DNA from: Vagococcus silagei
GTDB taxonomy: Bacteria; Bacillota; Bacilli; Lactobacillales; Vagococcaceae
Direction of reading: 5' to 3'
NCBI RefSeq assembly: GCF_004795745.1
Contig: NZ_SDGV01000018.1
Span: 68,634 to 111,194 of the forward strand
Length of the DNA: 42,561 bases
This document shows, piece by piece, positions 42,541-42,561 of this stretch. Position 1 is the stretch's first letter; each line of letters opens with the position of its first letter. The notes below the pieces were generated by a model that was not told the origin of the DNA, made no database searches, and saw only the letters and a program-made list of their open reading frames with translations. The position numbers and the translations under genes were made by a program.

Positions 42541-42561
42541 ACTAAAGGATGATGTAAGCGT
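42541..42561 (+). repeat. Start of a further hairpin-repeat unit, cut by the window end
   Basis: The last 21 bases repeat exactly the first 21 bases of U1 (ACTAAAGGATGATGTAAGCG and one more base), 120 bases downstream. The array therefore continues beyond the window. Confidence 0.8.

Overview
The window comes from a low-GC Gram-positive bacterium of the order Lactobacillales, most likely an Enterococcaceae-type genus such as Vagococcus or Enterococcus. That placement is an inference from gene content (class II galT, pepV, dtpT, BceRS-BceAB, an Rgg-type regulator, agmatine deiminase, a tyrosyl T-box) and AT-rich intergenic DNA; the species is not established. I saw no rRNA, tRNA, CRISPR array, transposase, integrase or phage gene, so this reads as chromosome.

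Layout. 1-1787 (minus) is the start of a secreted, helical-repeat surface protein cut by the window edge, with a strong promoter and an upstream catabolite-response-like site. 2216-3793 is tyrS behind a complete tyrosine T-box. 4013-5985 is a two-gene operon for a membrane glycosyltransferase and an unknown membrane partner. 6051-7862 holds two zinc-ribbon membrane proteins. 8025-10799 holds the peptide transporter dtpT and a lone agmatine deiminase. 10901-15642 is the Leloir operon galK-galE-galT-galR with a repressor-type promoter. 15692-19713 holds mprF and pepV. 19879-20373 is a promoter, a structured (apparently pseudoknotted) leader RNA with an intrinsic terminator, and a 95-residue unknown protein. 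20427-22827 is an MFS transporter divergent from an Rgg-like regulator. 22870-24561 is a metallophosphoesterase with a large unrecognised N-terminal region. 24682-29217 is a BceAB/BceRS antimicrobial-peptide module. 29279-30080 has no separate gene but is densely structured: two near-identical small-RNA-like units followed by an array of long imperfect hairpins. 30044-39887 is an eight-gene L-fucose operon (aldolase, kinase, mutarotase, RbsABC-type transporter, isomerase, a second kinase) facing its DeoR-type regulator (40047-40820). 40869-42321 has an AlkD-like protein and a membrane protein. The window ends inside another array of the same hairpin family.

How it fits together. Galactose and L-fucose, two host-glycan sugars, are handled by two locally regulated operons. 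MprF and BceRS-AB together suggest defence against cationic or cell-wall-active peptides. The least explained parts are the RNA/DNA-structure elements: the hairpin-repeat family whose arms co-vary between copies and which supplies the C-terminus of one kinase, the duplicated RNA-like units beside bceRS, and the structured leader at 19914-20057.
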